Both the position numbers and the translations under genes were made by a program. Shown here in pieces: positions 21,310-33,261 of a stretch of DNA of 64,000 bases. The DNA is from Pomacea canaliculata. Lineage: Eukaryota > Mollusca > Gastropoda > Architaenioglossa > Ampullariidae. Under the pieces are notes generated by a model that made no database searches, was not told the DNA's origin, and worked only from the letters and a program-made list of their open reading frames with translations. Numbering within the stretch: position 1 is the stretch's first letter; every line of letters starts with the position of its first letter. The DNA lies in contig NC_037600.1 of assembly GCF_003073045.1 (NCBI RefSeq), positions 11,582,758 through 11,646,757 on the forward strand. Reading direction: 5' to 3'.

Positions 21310-22659
21310 GTAAATTGGAAATTTTTTTTTTTTTTTACTTTTTGGTGTGCCGCTATAACAGGCCTGGTGTACAAAATAATGCAGAATGATAGCAGCAGAC
21401 AAGAAATGAAGGAAATATTTTAAGATAAATATGCATTTTATTTATATAAGTCCGTTACAATTCCTTCACTTTAAACGCTTAAGGAACTCTTTCATCTATA
21501 TGTGTACTTTCAATTGTTTCAAAAAGTGTTTTGAAATGTAAATTTAGAGAGAACTCTTGATTGACGCCGGAATTTGTTAATAGCATTCATAGTGTGTGAA
21601 AAAATGAAGAAATTATGTCAGAACCTATCTTTTGTAATGTCAGAATTACGATTGGAAATAAGCCAATTACATGTAAGAGATGGATACATAAAGATATATA
21701 TATACTTAATGAGACACTCATTAGAGGAAAGAGGAAACTTTCTATCATATCAAGCTGTTAAATATAGATATGATGTTAACATTAACTTTGTGTTTTTTAC
21801 TGGTTGCACATACTCCTTGAGAGTGTGAGCATACGCTATACAAATCCATCATCATTATTATTATCTCCACTGAAATATTCAGGCTCCTCTAGATGAATCT
21901 ATATAATTATATACACTTATATAAAATTTTTATACTGGAATGGTATCGTTTGTCTGTATATCTGTAGAGCATAGCCAGTTCTACACTTGACATTGGTCTC
22001 ATGGCACCACGCGATCAGCCAAGCAGTAGTTACCACACTAGAGCAACCAGACCTGCTTTATTGTTGCAAAACACCTCTGGCCCTGTGGAAGCTACTCCTG
22101 CCATGTTACAACATCCAGCCAGCCACGATGACCACATCAGTGACAGTAGCGGTGACCGGGAGCGGAGGACTCGGCCATTTCGTATACGTTCTGGTCAGAG
22201 GGCGAGCATCACCGGCGGGCCTTTCAGAGGTTTGTATCTCGCCACTCATCCGAATATATTTTGTTTTCAATCGAAGGAACTTGAAAACACATCTACTACA
22301 CTGTAACATCGACAATCAGTGCAAACACATTATTACTTATTCTTTTTCCAAAATTCTAGACAAGAGATACAGTTGTCTCACTTTGTGTTCTTTATGTAAG
22401 TATGTGGTGATTTGGGGGAAGTATGTGTGCATGTGTGAGAGAGAGAGACCAAAGACACTCTTTTATTTGTTTGTAGATGTGTTTGGAAGTATCCTGACGT
22501 GTTTGTGCACTATGTAGTCGGTATTAAATGTATTAAAATAAATTTCACTCTTTGCCAAACTCAGCAGGGAGCACAGGTACTGTCACCTACACGAGAAAGC
22601 GCAAAGCTAAAGTGCAGATGGACAATTCAGGGACAACGATCACTGTTTGCAAGGTTTGA
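20224..22659 (+). CDS. TRIM-like E3 ligase with C-terminal KOW motif (gene 1)
   Basis: Three coding exons (20224-21309, 21968-22229, 22568-22659) join in phase to 479 residues. Residues 13-52 are a C3HC4 RING (C13, C16, C28, H30, C33, C36, C49, C52). Two B-box-type zinc modules follow at about 95-140 and 150-190, with a coiled coil at about 190-300 and a conserved helical region to 362. Exon 2 is a polar serine-rich linker ending in RASITGGPFRG. Exon 3 completes a KOW-like SH3 fold (STGTVTY, KAKVQMDNSGTTITV) and stops. RING and B-box predict ubiquitin transfer in the cytoplasm. KOW modules usually bind RNA or ribosomal or transcription partners, so an RNA-linked substrate is possible but unproven. 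It is the sister of the gene at 25978. The ATG at 20224 has an AAAATGG context. Confidence 0.85.
21968..22229 (+). CDS. Gene 1 exon 2: linker and first half of KOW
   Basis: The acceptor TTTGTCTGTATATCTGTAG precedes 21968 (phase 0). The donor is AGAG before GTTTGT (phase 1). It ends in the ITGGPFRG core of KOW. Confidence 0.8.
22568..22659 (+). CDS. Gene 1 exon 3: second half of KOW and stop
   Basis: Tandem acceptor CAGCAG at 22562-22567. Using the second CAG gives a perfect KOW consensus (PFRG-STGTV); using the first would add one residue. Stop TGA at 22657-22659. Confidence 0.8.
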
Positions 22660-24572
22660 CGGACAAGTCGTACCTAACTGCTGAGAGACATGTTCACTGT
22701 TCAGTTCAGCTTGTGACCAACTGCCCGTGTTGAAGAGTCTTCACAAGCCTGCGAGTTGTGTGAGATGATCTGTCATTTAGCGACAATTAATAGTTCGGTG
22801 AAAGCAAATCACATCCAAAATGTTATGTCAGATAATTTTATTGCAAGTTAGGGACGAGGTAATTATTTTTAATATTCCTGCAAGCGATACTTTGCAATTT
22901 AGTTATAAATCGCTCACATTTCATTGGAAAATAGTTGATGACAAAACGCGTAAACTAAATGATGAAAGTACAATGTATTATGGGTGACAAAAATATAGAA
23001 ACTTCCTTTGTATAATCGGCTAACAGACGATTATATCTTAAAGCATGATTATCTAAGCTTAAATGTGAATGTACAAAGCCCTTAAGGGGAGGGCAAGACG
23101 AGAATTATATGAAGGTTAGTATGTTAGGTGTACAATCTTGTGATTAACTCTTTTGTTCTGTGGTTTTTCATTGTTGCTTTTGTAACTGTTTTTCTGTTGG
23201 AACTAAGTGAGAGTAGACTGTTTTTTGACACTCATTCGTTACACAATGGACAAGGTCCAAGTCTTTTTTTGAACTCACAAGTCTTCAGGGTGAGAAGTTT
23301 AACACTTTTTGATGGGATGTAACTTATGTAGATAATGTCTGCAGCTTTGGGGAATAGACCTACATCAATGGTTGGCTGTAAGAAAACAACCGGAAGAACT
23401 CAATGCTGCTCTCTTTGCTAATCTCAAGGACTTCTATCGGTTTTTTAAAATATTTTTTAAGCAATACATTTTTATGATTTCTACTATCGCCTACTAACAG
23501 GTTTTATTTGTTCAATACTCAGTATTCACAGCCTTAACGATCGAGTTATCAATATCGTTTATATATTTTTGTAAGTTAAACCAGATATTTGTATATTCAA
23601 GATTGCTCTTTATTTTGTGTCATGAAATATATTATATAATAGTTAACCATTGGCCAGACGTACAACTCACTGTAACTCGCTTTTGCAAAAAGTATCTTTC
23701 TGTCCAGAAATACAAGCATGTCAAAAACCTTGTTGTCATGGTTATAAATGGAGCGATTGCCAAACGATTGCCTATAAGTGGAGAACACATGCTACTTGCT
23801 TGAAAGTGTGTTTTTTTGTTCTCCATACGCAAAAGCTACAACGTTCGCGTGTGTGTGTGTGTGTGCAAAATTAGTATCACATTAATTACTTGTAAGCTTA
23901 CTCAGTTGATTAAGCATTTAAATTTCAGGTCTAATATAAAATTAAAAAAAAGGTCTGCCTGTAAATGTATAAATAATGTAGAGCAATTACAGTTTTACCT
24001 TTCTATCCACTTATCATTATTATTATTATAATAAAAAGTTTCCGTACCATCCATATAGAGATACGTTATGATTATGAGTTCATCGTATATTTCAAATAAT
24101 TATGTTAAAATCCTGCAAACTTTGGAAGTAGTTTTGGTACATTAATAATAAAAAGTGTAGTGCTTAAAACAAGTTTTGATACTTGAATAATACAATGTAA
24201 TGTTATAGTGTCAATAATAGTGTAGACGTGAATGGGTTTTTTTCTGACGGCTGAAGTTTAATTCTTTCTTGTAGATGTTGCCACATTTAAGATTATGCTT
24301 ACAGTACTTGTAAATATATGTTTTTCACATTTTGTTTGGGATAAACTTTTACCATATACAGAAGTTACAAGTAAATGATTTGAACAAGGTATGAGATTTG
24401 TAAGGGGAAGGATGCAAATACTCTGACAGCCCCCAATCAATCCTAATGATAAGGCACTTCAGTGAATAGTACACAAGGACGTGTTATAGAGCTCATTTAG
24501 GAACAGTGATTTCTTGGATCCTCCAGTTTGTGTGCCTCTCTCCTGTTGTTTGTGAAATGTTCTGCGTGACGT
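22660..24572. other. Intergenic DNA between the two KOW-type TRIM genes
   Basis: AT-rich. Several open frames under 75 codons have no recognisable features, and there is a short GT run at about 23849-23865. Gene 1's 3' UTR must lie in the first part, but I could not assign a poly(A) signal. Confidence 0.4.
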
Positions 24573-24599
24573 ATGCAGCCTTGTAACGCCTTCTGTTTC

Positions 24600-24750
24600 G
24601 TATTGATTACATGCAATCACATAATTCATCACATGACATGCTCCAGCCTGTTGACCTTCTGTTATCGCGAGATTTGTGATGAAGGTTGGGCTACCGAGAT
24701 AAAACCACAAGAAGCCGTGAAGCTGAAGCAGAGGACTTCGAAAGAAAAGT
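24600..24750 (+). other. Possible 5' non-coding exon of gene 2
   Basis: A good donor (AAAGT before GTGAGTAA, exon end 24750) follows a stretch with an ATCGCGAGAT palindrome near 24664, a motif reminiscent of TCTCGCGAGA-type promoter elements. It would splice to the acceptor at 25970. Circumstantial only; the start of the exon is arbitrary. Confidence 0.25.
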
Positions 24751-24758
24751 GTGAGTAA

Positions 24759-25957
24759 TGGACGGATACATTTTTTATTTGGTAAAGCGAATCATGAAAT
24801 GTAACGTAGAATATATGAAGACGTGTTACATTACAGAAGGGTTCCCATATAAGTATTTACAGTCTATATATTGACTTGCATCTTTACAACAGTGTCCGCC
24901 CTGTGGTTAGAGCAAAGTTCCTTGACAGATCATGGAAGATGTTTAACAGGATAATTTATTGCAAAGGATCTATCACATGTTCCTCAACATCATTGCAATA
25001 CTTCATATGTGACATGTTTGACAAGGAAATCAGTCAGTCATGTCGCCCTTTGTTATTGCCCGGACGATGAATGGTTACTAACACTTTGCGAATGTCTTAA
25101 CTGATAAACTTCGTTTGATGATGCTTTCATTAACAATGACATAGTTTAGTGGTGCTAAAGAAATGTGACCAAATTAAAAGAGCATTATTAAGAAACTTTT
25201 TTATAACCAGAAATACGTTGGCTGGCGAAGGTGTTAAAAAAACACCAGAAAATCGCTCGGAGATATCAGAGATTGTGCTCTAAACATAACATAGTTCACT
25301 TGCACTCACTTTCTTTATCAACATTCGAGTGTTTACTCGTGTTGCTCTTGCAATCAAACGGCTGGCAAGCTCACCAGATGCTATGGCTTTTACACACACA
25401 CAGATTGTTGAAGTAACAACTGTCAGTGTCGTAGCCTGTCTCTTAAAGAGGCTCAAGAAACATTAAAGCAGGTGATACAAGATCACAAAAAATTCCATTC
25501 ACGTTTTCGACAACAAAGTATTTGGAGGAGAATTTAGAAAGGAAAACATAATTCACAGTTTAGGGAGCAGGTGATCCGGGGAATAAATACAATTTCCCCA
25601 GGAGACGAAAATGAGATGATGGATGATGACAGAAACTTTGGAAAATGTTTTATCAAAATATTGAAAACAAATTAAGTGAATGATCGACTACACCTGTAGA
25701 ATGAATATTGAATGAAAAGCCCCATCACGGGAAGTTAATGCTAAGGATCACGTGATGTAGTCCTGACTGTGTGTGTTTACATGTGACGCTTCCCACATGT
25801 TGCTATCTTACACTGACGAACGTCACCCATCACGCATAGTTCTATTTTACATTGACGAACGAGACATTTCACTTATACTCATAAATGTGGTATTTCAAAA
25901 AGGTATAACTTTAATTTCTTTAGTTAATCGTTCCGTTGATTACATCTACAACCAACA
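24759..25957. other. Probable first intron or 5' flank of gene 2
   Basis: No supported frame. AT-rich with small open frames only. Confidence 0.35.
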
Positions 25958-25977
25958 TTTTTCTTTACAGTTTTATT

Positions 25978-27063
25978 ATGTCTGCGAATTCGGCTCCGCC
26001 ACATGAAATGGAGTGTGCCGTGTGCACAAAGGACTTCACCACACCCAAGATCTTACCATGCGGTCATCTTCTCTGCAAAAATTGTGTCATTTCGTGGACA
26101 GACACACGGTCCGACGCAGGCTGCCCACTTTGTAGATGTCCTATTGTCGAGCCCCGAGACCAGTTAAACCGAAGCTCTGCCGATGTTGCTGACGCCCTGC
26201 CAACAGACTTTGTGATGGAAGCGCTCGTGGAGAGCGCTCGTGTGCTGGCTAAGGATCGAATTTGTTGTGTGTGTGATGGCGTGACGGCAGACTTTATCTG
26301 TATGCAGTGCATGGACATGATGTGTTCAGCGTGCGCCAAGATACACAAGAAGATGTCCATGAGTCGCAGTCACGATGTGGAGAGTGTCAGCACTGTGACA
26401 CCTGAACGTCTGGCTGCCAGCCGCCCTGCACTGTGTGCTGACCACGGCGACAAACAGTCTCTCTTTTGTGTTCAGCATGGTCTCGTTCTCTGCCTCTCCT
26501 GCAGTTTTCTCAAGCACCGGGAATGCACACAGGTAAAAGAGCTTCACGACCAGATGAGGACGGCTGACAGTTTACTAGGCGGTTTGATCGTCACCCTTGG
26601 CAACGCAGAACAAAACCTGGATCAAGCGCTACGTCAGCTGAACTCCCGTCTCCAGGAAGTGGATGCCGACGAGAAAGCAAACATGGCCGAGGTGGACAAA
26701 ATATTTGACTACCTTCAGCAACAAGTGGACGTTTGTCGCAACCATCTGAAAGAAAGGACACGTGACGTACATTCCAAAGCCAGGGCCTCACTGCATGACG
26801 TCAGAGCCGCCCTGAAAAACCGTTTTTGGAAGATGACGTCACACAAGCAAATCGTGACGCGAGCCAGAGCAGTGGCGCCACGTCCCGCGCTGATACACGT
26901 GACCCAAGCTCTGATAGACAGGGTCAACAGCCTTGACCTTACGGCTGACCTGACGGGTCATGTGTTGGCGAAGCCGGTACCCAGTGCGAAATGGTGTGAA
27001 GAGGTCGTCATGCGAGTGGTCGACGATCTTCAGCGGTTAGGACATCGGACGACCGAGTCTTGG
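25978..27063 (+). CDS. Gene 2 exon 1: RING, B-boxes, coiled coil
   Basis: 362 codons, donor TGG before GTAAAC, phase 0. The segment KILPCGHLLC and the IHKKMSMSRSHDVES block are almost identical to gene 1. Confidence 0.85.
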
Positions 27064-27756
27064 GTAAACCTGAGGTTATACTTTGACATTAAATTACTGC
27101 TCCTTTTGGTTTATTCCTTTACTCCCTCGTCCTGCTCCTATAGCAATATATATATACTGGAGTAATTGCTCTTTTCATGTCTTACTTGCAGCAGAGCTGC
27201 GTGGTCCAATGGTAGACATGGAGCCTCTGTCATCAAGTTCATCCAGTCACTCTGGCCACACCGGCGGTGATGGAGATTCCTGTCCAGTTGGCGATGTCCA
27301 AGAGTGTAATAGTGTAGTTGTTGGTCAGAGAGTTGGCATCAATGAAGGGATTTTAATGGGTATGTTTTAAGTTATTAATTTAATAATTATGCAATCTCTG
27401 TTAAGCAATAATAATCATAATCATCATCATAATTTTACAATAATTTGCTCACAGCACTTCACAGGAACGATTGCGGCGAATAAGGGACAGTCACCTTTTT
27501 GATGATTAATATGATAACATTTCTCAATATTCTCAAGATTTCTCAATATAGTATCAGTCTTCTCCTGATGTCTCTTGTGTGTATGCTGTCTTCCTAACTT
27601 ATATAATTTGACTATGAAAGTGATAACAATATTGTTAATTGTGCAGGCTACACAGGCTACGTCTTGGACATCAAAAACAATGAAGTCATTGTGAAGCTGG
27701 ACTCTCTCCAGACACCGATGACTTTTAACAAATCCTTCCTAACGACTCTCCCATAA
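25978..27756 (+). CDS. TRIM-like E3 ligase with C-terminal KOW-like motif (gene 2)
   Basis: Exons 25978-27063, 27197-27359 and 27647-27756 join in phase to 452 residues. The first exon is again exactly 1086 bp and aligns end to end with gene 1 (RING at residues 13-52, two B-boxes, coiled coil). I start at 25978, not the upstream in-frame ATG at 25936, because TTTTTCTTTACAG ending at 25970 is a clear acceptor and the 25978 start matches gene 1. The linker exon is serine-rich. The KOW-like end reads VGQRVGINEGILMGYTGYVL and then EVIVKLDSL; it is more diverged than in gene 1 and lacks the GGPF core. Intron positions and phases (0, then 1) equal those of gene 1, indicating tandem duplication. Likely a cytoplasmic ubiquitin ligase. 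Confidence 0.85.
27197..27359 (+). CDS. Gene 2 exon 2: linker and start of KOW-like fold
   Basis: Three AGs are stacked (GCAGCAGAG); only the third keeps the frame open. The donor is ATGG before GTATGT, phase 1. The 5' part resembles a tRNA-type A box (TGGTCCAATGG) followed 34 bases on by a partial B box. Confidence 0.7.
27647..27756 (+). CDS. Gene 2 exon 3: end of KOW-like fold
   Basis: Acceptor TTGTGCAG. Encodes GYTGYVLDIKNNEVIVKLDS and a short tail, stop TAA at 27754-27756. Confidence 0.8.
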
Positions 27757-29371
27757 GACCAGATACGCATGATGAGCTCTACTCACGCAGAACTACAGTT
27801 TGCTGTTGGGATTTTAGACACTCACTCCTCTGTCGACTGACAATGAATAATTTACTAAATTATTAACCTCGACATCGATGAGTGGATTAATAGTCATCGG
27901 CCATTTTCATTATCCCTAATACCAGTTTCCGCCCACATTTACTCAAATGAATTCGAGTAAGTTATTGACAAAAGGATTTATTATTCAACAGGTGAATGCA
28001 TACAAAGGTAATTGCAGCGATATAAATATATCAATTATTTCCCATGATACAAGTGCACCTTCCATGTTCAAACAATATTTGACAATCGAGGAGTGCACTA
28101 GGAGATTACTTCAAAGCGCTTTAGACGACAAGGTAGAACACGTGGAAATGTCTTCCTGAGTTTATGTATGTTTTAGATATTTTAGTGTTCATTTAATATA
28201 CTGTTAATATTTGAATATATTCAGATGCTGTACTGTTATTAGAGGTAAGAGACCACAATAATTACAATAGATGATGTTTCATTCTTTTCACACATTTGAA
28301 ATGTTAACATGCCTCAAATCAAGGTTTTAAATAGAAAAGTCTTTGAGATGTTTACAAAATGGTGATAGCAGTTTAAAATGATCAACGCGCAGAACATCTT
28401 TTGCACAAAAGCGAAAGTTGTGATGAACGACAGCCAAAAGATGCAAGGACAGACAAAACATAATAAATATTAAATTTAAATTGCAGTAAATGATAGAGAT
28501 CATTATCTAACGATGTGATTTAATTATACAGAGGTCAGCTATAAGAGGACTTTAACTCTTGTCAACAAAAGAAAAGAACACTGATAGGATAAAAGTATTA
28601 CAGCAAAGATATTTTAAAAAAGTCTGAAATTAAAATGCTTTCATGCTCTAAAGACTGAAGTCATCATTTATCTGACCAACACTCAATGCATAGTTAAAAT
28701 ATGCACGAGCTTTTGGTAATTATTCTTAACACATAAATAAATAATTTATGAAATTAATAATTAATAATAAAATAAATTATTTTGAAATCCATCAGAAACC
28801 CCGTATTACTCATAACATAATGAACCCTGTTCACGGCCAGACCGGTGACCTAAGTTAATGCTAATGCTATTTTCTCTTGAAATAAAGAATTGTTTAATAT
28901 TTTCGGGATTCATTTGTGTTTAGTCCTCAGCCTCATGAGTACGATTGCTTTCCTTGTTGTTTCACATTTCTTTTTCTCATGCCATCCTCGATGTAGGAAG
29001 GGCTGTAACCTGCACAGCAAAACTAGTAAGGTAGTAGGTGCCAAACAGGGCATGTTTAATACATGTAATACCCAAAATAACGACAGTGAAGGAAGGACAA
29101 ATTCAAATTATACTTCAAGAATAACAATAGCAACAACTTTTGGGGGAGCAAAATATGAGGAAAGTAAAACAATGACGATCATGCATGATGATTAAAATAG
29201 AGAAAAATATATAAAAGAAAACAAAAAAATGAATTAAAAAAAGAATATGATGATGAAGCAAGAGCAAGAAGAAAGGCAGAGAAAAGATTTGGAAACAAAG
29301 TGACTTCAAGGAAAACTAGAACTCTGTGTCACGGAAAAGTTCATTACCGACAAGCTCTACATTACTGGAAA
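27757..29371. other. Convergent intergenic region between gene 2 and gene 3
   Basis: The 3' ends of a plus and a minus gene face each other here. An AATAAA at 28881-28886 (plus) is the nearest convincing poly(A) signal for gene 2, implying a UTR of about 1.1 kb. A 70-codon frame (27947-28159) has no recognisable domain. Confidence 0.4.
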
Positions 29372-29392
29372 CTACCAATAACAAGGTCCTAC
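29372..29392 (-). CDS. Gene 3 possible terminal micro-exon
   Basis: Would add VGPCYW and stop in phase 0 after AAGCAG. The pyrimidine tract is poor. It is suggested mainly by the equally short terminal exon of gene 4. Confidence 0.3.
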   Translation of the reverse strand, partial: VGPCYW

Positions 29393-32058
29393 CTGCTTGA
29401 AATTTCTCAGTTCTAGAGGCAATTCCTCACTCCACTCGATATTTTTTAAGGTGTATTCCTCCCTCCACTCGATATTTTGTAAGGTGTACCTAAGTCTCTC
29501 ACCTGAAACACTCTGTTGCAAACATCAAAGACGGCGAAACATGGCTGTGGAACGTTTTGGGCTGCGACTCCCTGGTCGTGACCGTTGATGTACAGGTGAA
29601 GGTTGTTTGATGGGTCCACTAGTACTCCAACTCGACTCCCGACTTCCAGTTTCTTAAGAGCCAGTCCATAATTAACCTTAAACTGTTGACAATGGAAAAG
29701 AAATGCTTGATAAGCTTAAAATACCTCAAGCCTTACTTTCTTTCCTTCTTTGCTTGTAGTAGAAGTCGTAAACGTTCAAAAATGAAAGAATGCTTGTATG
29801 ATTTCGTCTCAGCTGAACTCAGTTTCATGATTTTTAAGCTCCAAATTTTACTTTTCGTGAATGGTTGTTGATGAAGCAGTGTGGTTAAAAAGCTTGTTCA
29901 TTTGAACACAAACACAACTCCAAACACTAGTCGTCATATAGAGACTCACTATTTTTCCGTGGCGGCTGACCCCACTGTGTCGGATGATGATGGAATCTTC
30001 CAGGTCCTCGGACCACATCGTCACAGCAAGCTGTGCAGGATGGGTTCCCGTCACACCAAGGGTTAAGGTGTTCCAGTGAAACTCACCTATTCCGTCCACT
30101 GTGACCTGTATACACATCAAAGCGACATGATCAGTCAAGCTGAAATCCATTGCCTGAGATAATGCTCTGATCACGTGACCTAAAGATTGAAAAGCCATCC
30201 TGTGGAGTTCACTCTAGAGGGCAAACAATTTTTATTCTGTCTACAAGACAAATGTTAGATGAAACTGTGAGAGGGACCAAACCCACAGAAATGACATAAC
30301 CTTAGCTTTAGTTCTTTCGATTTCATTTCAATCGTTTCGTATTTATCTCACCACCATCAAAACCATCACCAAAACCACACCATCATCGTCGTCGTAGTCG
30401 TAGCTTCGTCTCTCATCATCATCATCAACAAACAACAACAACAACAACAACTTACAAACATCATGTCTTACTTCATACAAGATGTTCTCCACCATCGCAT
30501 CACGTGACACAACAACACCATTTCCGAAGCTCTCCTCCGGCTGCATCCTTTCCGCTGTCATTTTGTAGTTCGTCAGACGAATGCCGGTCCCACGGTTTTC
30601 GTGGAACACGAAGACTGGTGCCTGTGTGAACAAATGTAAATAGTGTCATCAACATGTACGTAAACACTATTCACTACTCAGTGATATCCATCGTGCGTAT
30701 CATTCATATACATCAACTGGACGATGAATAGTGTAATAAGTCAAATACACTTGCTCCCTAATGTATACGACAAGTTACAAACACCTTGACGACTACCCGC
30801 AGACCAGTGAGAAGGAAAGTGGAGATGTTTGACCTACAGCTGTAGTCATGGAGATGAAAAGTTCACAAGGTTGATGTTGAACAGCGGTCAGAAATGTGAT
30901 GGACATACGAGATGCTATGCAGAAGGATGACCACAGACGTGCACTGGAGACAACGGTAAAGAAAGCGCTTACCTGGTCGCCATCCTCCAGTCGCCCCATC
31001 TTTTTCAAAAGCTTTTCAATTTCCCGGATCACGGAAGCATCAACGATCATCTTGGGCAGTGAGACGACATTCAGATGCGCCGGCAAGGTACATGCAAGGT
31101 CCAGGCCATCTACATGTTTCGTCAGCGGGGTCTCCATGTCTTTCAGCCTGTGGTGTGGAGTTCGCCTCCTGGTTCGCTCCACCAGGTGTCGCTGTGCCTT
31201 GAGCTTCCGGCGCTGCTGAGCCAGGCTGGCCTTCTCGCCCAGCAGGGCATCCTTGAGGCTGGCGAGGGCGTTCTGGAAGAATTCCTTAGACTTCTGTCGG
31301 CTGGATTCGACCAGGGCGTGGATGAGGTCGCAGGCTTTGTCCACCTGCACCACGGCAGCCTCTTCGCTGGAGTCCGCCTCTCTCATGCAATCGTCCAGGT
31401 GAGACAAGGTCTCCTCCACTTGCCGCAGTGCTCCGTCCAGCTTGTCCCGCAGCTTAACCAGCGAGCTGTCGGCGTCTTTCATTGCGTCCTCCATCTTGCC
31501 CAACCGATGGCACGCCTTGTGCTCTGTCACGGCGCATGCGCTGCACAGGGCCACGCCGTGGCCACCGCAAAAATGGTCGGCGCGTCGGTCGCCATGATTA
31601 CAACACAACGCCGGCCGCCTGCCGGCAAGACCTTCCGGTGTCAGTGCTGCCACGTGTTCCACCACGTGATAGCGCGTGGCGGTCAACTTCTGGTGCACCG
31701 TCTGGCACTTGCTGCACATCAAGTCCAGACAGTTCAAGCAGATGCAGACTGCAGGCGCAGCGCATACGCAGCACGAGTGCTCCTGCCCCAGCACCTGCAT
31801 GCTCTCCACCAGCGACTCCATGGCCAGGTCCGTGGGCAGAGCATCCGCGATCTCTGCTAGGCTCCGTCCTGATCGTTCCTCGGCAGTCACGATGGCGCAT
31901 GCGCATTGCGGGCAGGCGGGTTCTGTGGCGGAACTTAACCGCGAGGTGATGCAGTCGCGGCACAAGAGATGTCCGCAGGGTAGGATCTTGGGGTCGATGT
32001 AATCCTCGCCGCACACCCGACACTCCGTCTCCTTGACGGCCCTCGCGGCTGTCGCCAT
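29372..32058 (-). CDS. TRIM-like E3 ligase with C-terminal Neuralized repeat (gene 3)
   Basis: Exons 30973-32058, 30472-30621, 29950-30105, 29503-29682 and a probable terminal micro-exon 29372-29392, all joined in phase 0. Exon 1 is once more exactly 1086 bp: RING (C13 to C52 with the same spacing), two B-boxes and a coiled coil. The next three exons form one NHR domain of about 160 residues: FHENRGTGIRL, GVVVSRDAMVENILYE, EFHWNTLTLGVTGTHPA, SRVGVLVDPSNNLHLYINGH and DQGVAAQNVPQPCFAVFD. In Neuralized proteins NHR recruits substrates such as Notch ligands, and a RING lies C-terminal to it. Here the order is reversed and B-boxes are added. Cytoplasmic or membrane-associated substrate selection is inferred. 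Confidence 0.82.
29503..29682 (-). CDS. Gene 3 exon 4: NHR, last third
   Basis: 60 codons between a GTCAACAG acceptor and a GTGAGA donor. Contains LHLYINGHDQGVA and VPQPCFAVFD. Confidence 0.8.
29950..30105 (-). CDS. Gene 3 exon 3: NHR, middle
   Basis: 52 codons between a TATACAG acceptor and a GTGAGT donor. Contains FHWNTLTLGVTGTHPAQL. Confidence 0.8.
30343..30470. repeat. CAT/CAA-type simple repeats in gene 3 intron
   Basis: ATC-rich and (CAA)n runs (about 30413-30450) directly beside the NHR exon 2 donor. Confidence 0.6.
30472..30621 (-). CDS. Gene 3 exon 2: NHR, first third
   Basis: Acceptor CACAG and donor GAA before GTAAGA; 50 codons with the FHENRGTGIRL start typical of NHR. Confidence 0.8.
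30973..32058 (-). CDS. Gene 3 exon 1: RING, B-boxes, coiled coil
   Basis: 362 codons, donor CAG before GTAAGC, phase 0. Strikingly GC-rich compared with the exon 1 of genes 1 and 2. Confidence 0.85.
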
Positions 32059-32072
32059 GTTTGTACTTTGTA
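32059..32072 (-). other. 5' UTR part of gene 3 coding exon
   Basis: Fourteen bases between a strong acceptor (T-run, AACACCCTCAG, exon start 32072) and the ATG. Confidence 0.6.
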
Positions 32073-33261
32073 CTGAGGGTGTTAAAAAAAAACAGCCATT
32101 GAGTAATTCAGGCTTTTATGTAGGTAATTTGTATGCTTTTACAACTAAAACCATAATACCCTTTTATGGAATTGTTTACAATTATTTTCCAAAATCGCCA
32201 TCGACGTCAGATCAGAGTTTAAATTAAATAAAATGTAACCTTAGCTTAAAATTTTTGGATTAAATTAGATTAATTACTGCATGTAGAGGGTGTACTGGTT
32301 GTCGTGACCAAATAACGAAACATTATTCAACAATCTTCAGGGAAGAATTTTTTTCTTTTTTAAAGAAACGAAAGCGAAAGTAACTGGCCTAAAATTCCCG
32401 CTGTCGTTAGTGTCTATAGCTTATTGCACACTCGCAAAATCAGACAGTGATCGATGAGACATCGTGACACTCTGACACGCTGCTGTGACCCTACACGACT
32501 TGTATGTCACCAATGATAACAATATTGTAACTCTCTCTCTCTGTGCAAAGGTGACATTGGCTGGAATGGTCTTGTCAATAAAATGTTCGAGTTCTCTCTC
32601 ACACACACACGCACACGTACGTTCGTGCACCCGGTTATACAAATACTCAACGTCTGCTTTCATAAAAGTTTAGAATGAAATAACAAACTTTTTCAACAAA
32701 TAATACAAATAAATAAATAAATGAATAATTAAATGCAGGACGTATAGTAGAGATAGGAAGACGCCAAACCAGTCTCAAAAACAAAGTGTTTTGCAAGAAC
32801 TTGATTTAATTTTTTGCAAGAATATTTTGCACATTTTACTTTTTTGTCATTGTCTATGCTTATGTCACTTATTGCAAAAATTGTATTTATATTGTATCTA
32901 CACATGCCACTGTAAGATTAGGCGATTACCAACTACACTAAGAGCTCACATGGGAGGTAATCCACACATCCCAGGAGCGGTGGTGTATTCTCCCTTGATA
33001 CTTCGTTCTACCTCAAATCAACACCTTTTATATCAACACGTTTCACGAAAATGTTGATCTGCGATTGTTACATTCTTTAGAAGCACAATGCAGCCATAGC
33101 TTCCTTATTAGCTAAATTAAAGATTACATTAAAAGCGGAAGCTCAGAGATTATACTGTAAATATAAGAGTTAAAAATAACATTTGAAAGTAGGTGTCCTG
33201 AAAGCAGTTCAACTTTTGTAGCCTTGAAAAATCAAACAAATTTAACAATTGTACTACTTAC

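Noticed and set aside
21310-21423. C-terminal membrane segment of TRIM gene 1 (T-run coding FFFFFTFW)
   Set aside because: It lies behind a GTAAAT donor aligned with donors in three paralogues; the phenylalanines come from an intronic T tract.
25936-25977. Upstream in-frame ATG of TRIM gene 2
   Set aside because: A strong splice acceptor ends at 25970 and gene 1 has no matching extension.
31075-31860. 261-codon plus-strand frame
   Set aside because: Antisense shadow of the GC-rich TRIM gene 3 exon; no domain.
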